Of a DNA stretch of 64,000 bases, positions 61,622 through 64,000 are shown in pieces. A program made the position numbers and the translations under genes. Each line of letters opens with the position of its first letter. Positions within the stretch are counted from its first letter, which is position 1. The DNA is from Actinomycetes bacterium. GTDB lineage: Bacteria; Actinomycetota; Acidimicrobiia; Acidimicrobiales; Acidimicrobiaceae. The notes below the pieces were generated by a model, which was not told where the DNA came from, did not search any database, and saw nothing but the letters and a program-made list of their open reading frames with translations. The stretch is taken from assembly GCA_021786375.1 (NCBI GenBank), contig JAJYNL010000038.1, positions 37,263 to 101,262 of the forward strand. Direction: 5' to 3'.

Positions 61622-62029
61622 TCAGGCGCTCGCCGCGTCGCCGGCTCCGAGCACGGACATCCGCTCGAGATGATTCCAACGGCATGCAAGGCACACCTCG
61701 ACGTAGTACACCTTGTTTGCGCTTGCCGAGGCATTGAGCTTCGAGAGGTCGGCGGGACCCTCCAGGCATTGGCCGTGTGCGGGCAACTTCGGCCCGAAGG
61801 CGTACATGACCGAAACCAGGTTCTCGCTCTCACAAATGGGGCAGGGCTCCTGCTTTGGCCGTCCAAGGTGAGACGCCGCTCGAATCAGCTCGGGTTGAGC
61901 GTCACAGACCTCCGGCTTGGAAAGACGCCCTCTCCGAAATTCACGCAACACGGCCAGGCGAGCCAGGGCATAGTCGACGGTCCTGTCGTCGCTCTCCCAC
62001 ATTGGCTGCACTTTGGCCCGGATCTCCAT
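61622..62029 (-). CDS. DUF5318-like zinc-ribbon protein
   Basis: VDYALARLAVLREFRRGRLSKPEVCDAQPELIRAASHLG; CPICESENLVSVMYAFG and VEVCLACRWNHLERMSVLG. Confidence 0.8.
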   Translation of the reverse strand: MEIRAKVQPMWESDDRTVDYALARLAVLREFRRGRLSKPEVCDAQPELIRAASHLGRPKQEPCPICESENLVSVMYAFGPKLPAHGQCLEGPADLSKLNASASANKVYYVEVCLACRWNHLERMSVLGAGDAASA

Positions 62030-62198
62030 CTCGTATCACATGCTATCGAGCCCTCCCCACGGGTACGGTTTCCGCTCATCGCGCGCACCGCAAACAGGAA
62101 TGCGCAATGGAAGCACGTCTCGGCTAGTATTTCTCAATGAAATATCAGTTGATATATCGGACTGATATAGCAGCCGGTATCCGGGAGGAGGTGAAAGG

Positions 62199-62837
62199 AT
62201 GAGGAAGGCGCCGTCACAACTGCTTGACCTGGCGGTTTTGTCCCTGCTGCGCAGCGGCGAGATGCATGGTTATCAGATCCGCAAGAGCTTGGCTGAAACT
62301 GCGGGTCCCCTCTTCCAGTTCTCCTTCGGCTCCCTCTATCCGGCGCTCGCGCGCCTGGAGGAGCGAGGAGCGGTGGCATCCTACGTGGAATCCGGGCCCT
62401 CCTTCATTGGAGCCACAGGCTCCTTGACGGGCGACCTGGCCATGTCTCTGGAGAGGAGAGCGCGGTCCGCCCCTCTCGGACAAGGAGACCGCTCGGTCCG
62501 CCAGAAGCGGGTATTTCGTCTCACCGACGTGGGTAGGAAGCTGCACGCACAGCTTCTGGAGACACTTCCGCTCGAATCAGAGGGCGAGTTCATGGCCTGG
62601 CTTTACCTAGCACAGGACTCGGAGCGCTCAATGGTTGCTGAGCGCACCCGCGAACGGCTCTTGGTGCTGGAGGGGAAAATGCGTGCCCGTTCGCGTGCCG
62701 CCGTGCCCGAGGGTGGCCTTAGGGCCCAGATCCATCGGAGGTTGGCGGAACTCATGGACTCCGAGATCGGCTTCGTCAAGTCAGTTCTCGGATGGCTGGA
62801 AGCAGGCTCCGCCGCTGAAAGTGTGGACATTCACTGA
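62199..62837 (+). CDS. PadR family transcriptional regulator
   Basis: QLLDLAVLSLLRSGEMHGYQIRKSLAETAGPLFQFSFGSLYPALARLEERGAVASY; directly upstream of ino1. Confidence 0.92.
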   Translation: MRKAPSQLLDLAVLSLLRSGEMHGYQIRKSLAETAGPLFQFSFGSLYPALARLEERGAVASYVESGPSFIGATGSLTGDLAMSLERRARSAPLGQGDRSVRQKRVFRLTDVGRKLHAQLLETLPLESEGEFMAWLYLAQDSERSMVAERTRERLLVLEGKMRARSRAAVPEGGLRAQIHRRLAELMDSEIGFVKSVLGWLEAGSAAESVDIH

Positions 62838-62891
62838 AAAGGTCCGTCGTATATGAATGCGGCGGAAATGACGATTAACGAAAGGGAGCAG

Positions 62892-63965
62892 ATGGGCGAA
62901 AAGAAGGTACGGGTGGCGATTGCCGGTATGGGCAACTGCGCCAACTCACTTATTCAAGGCGTTGAGTACTACCGCAACGCGCCCGCCGACGAGCAGGTTC
63001 CCGGGCTGATGCACGTGGCCCTAGGCGGCTACCACGTCGGTGACATCGAGTTCGTGGCAGCCTTTGACATCGATGCGACCAAGGTAGGCGTGGATATGTC
63101 CAAGGCCATGTGGGGCGGATTGAACAACACGATCAAGTTCGCCGATGTGGCAGACCTTGGTGTGATGGTAATGCGGGGTCCGACACTGGACGGGCTTGGC
63201 AAGTACTACCGGAACGCGATCGAGGAGTCGCCGGCCGAGCCGGTGGATGTGGTTCAGGTCCTTCGCGAGACCGGTGCCGACGTCCTCGTCAGCTATCTGC
63301 CGGTCGGGTCGGAAGCGGCGCAGAAATTCTACGCCCAGGCCGCCATCGATGCCAAGGTCGCCTTCGTGAACGCCATTCCCGTCTTCATCGCCTCCGACCC
63401 CGAATGGGCCGCCAAGTTCACCGAGGCCAATGTGCCGATCGTTGGCGACGACATCAAGAGCCAGGTGGGCGCGACCATCGTGCATCGCATGCTGGCACGG
63501 CTGTTCGAGGATCGCGGGCTGGTGCTCGACCGGACCTATCAGCTGAACGTCGGCGGCAACATGGACTTCAAGAACATGCTCGAGCGCGAGCGCCTCGAGT
63601 CCAAGAAAATCTCGAAGACCCAATCCGTCACAAGCCAGCTCGACAACGGTATCGAGGCCAACAACGTGCACATCGGGCCATCCGACCACGTTGCCTGGCT
63701 CGAGGACCGCAAGTGGGCCTACATTCGCCTCGAGGGCCGCAACTTCGGAGACGTCCCGCTGAACATCGAGCTCAAGCTGGAGGTGTGGGATTCCCCCAAC
63801 TCCGCCGGGGTGATTATCGACGCTCTGCGCTGCGCCAAGCTTGCCAAGGACCGGGGAATCGGCGGACCGCTGCTCGGCCCTTCGGCGTACTTCATGAAGT
63901 CGCCCCCGGTTCAGTATCGCGACAACGTGGCGCACGACATGATCGAGGAGTTCGCTCGCGGCTAA
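62892..63965 (+). CDS. ino1: Inositol-3-phosphate synthase
   Basis: [108 protein letters not shown]. Confidence 0.96.
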   Translation: MGEKKVRVAIAGMGNCANSLIQGVEYYRNAPADEQVPGLMHVALGGYHVGDIEFVAAFDIDATKVGVDMSKAMWGGLNNTIKFADVADLGVMVMRGPTLDGLGKYYRNAIEESPAEPVDVVQVLRETGADVLVSYLPVGSEAAQKFYAQAAIDAKVAFVNAIPVFIASDPEWAAKFTEANVPIVGDDIKSQVGATIVHRMLARLFEDRGLVLDRTYQLNVGGNMDFKNMLERERLESKKISKTQSVTSQLDNGIEANNVHIGPSDHVAWLEDRKWAYIRLEGRNFGDVPLNIELKLEVWDSPNSAGVIIDALRCAKLAKDRGIGGPLLGPSAYFMKSPPVQYRDNVAHDMIEEFARG

Positions 63966-64000
63966 CCACGGCCGGCGGCTCGCACGCATGTGTTGTAACC

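Overview
High-GC, actinobacterial-type chromosomal segment of about 49 supported genes, mostly housekeeping and metabolic. Left to right: a polysaccharide/glycan operon (UDP-sugar dehydrogenase start, ABC exporter, three glycosyltransferases, epimerase), PEP synthase, DUF2157 protein, a metY-metX operon behind a SAM-I/IV-clan riboswitch, DEAD-box helicase, M20 peptidase, SDR/GNAT/acyl-CoA ligase/single-chain acyl-CoA carboxylase, a PRC-MgtE_N-CBS protein plus an M-box-controlled NRAMP-type transporter, a decayed IS110 transposase, bifunctional PutA, aconitase, APC permease, EAL/HDOD protein, AKR, Old Yellow Enzyme-type oxidoreductase, dnaB with a 163-aa mini-intein followed by rplI-rpsR-ssb-rpsF, a compact anaerobic CO-oxidation locus (cooC, FAD oxidoreductase, Ni-CODH cooS, cooF) with a divergent RcoM-like PAS-LytTR CO sensor, a YczE/MocR divergent pair, a CTP-synthase-C-terminal-like protein, panB, DUF5318, PadR and ino1. 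The strongest items for follow-up are (1) the M-box plus NRAMP transporter with a non-canonical metal-site motif, paired with a soluble MgtE-type sensor protein; (2) the RcoM-like regulator with conserved candidate heme ligands controlling a Ni-CODH locus, and direct repeats that could be its operator; (3) the riboswitch upstream of metY; (4) the dnaB mini-intein; (5) the apparent insertion of the CO locus into an otherwise conserved actinobacterial neighbourhood. All calls are from reading the sequence; no database search was run.
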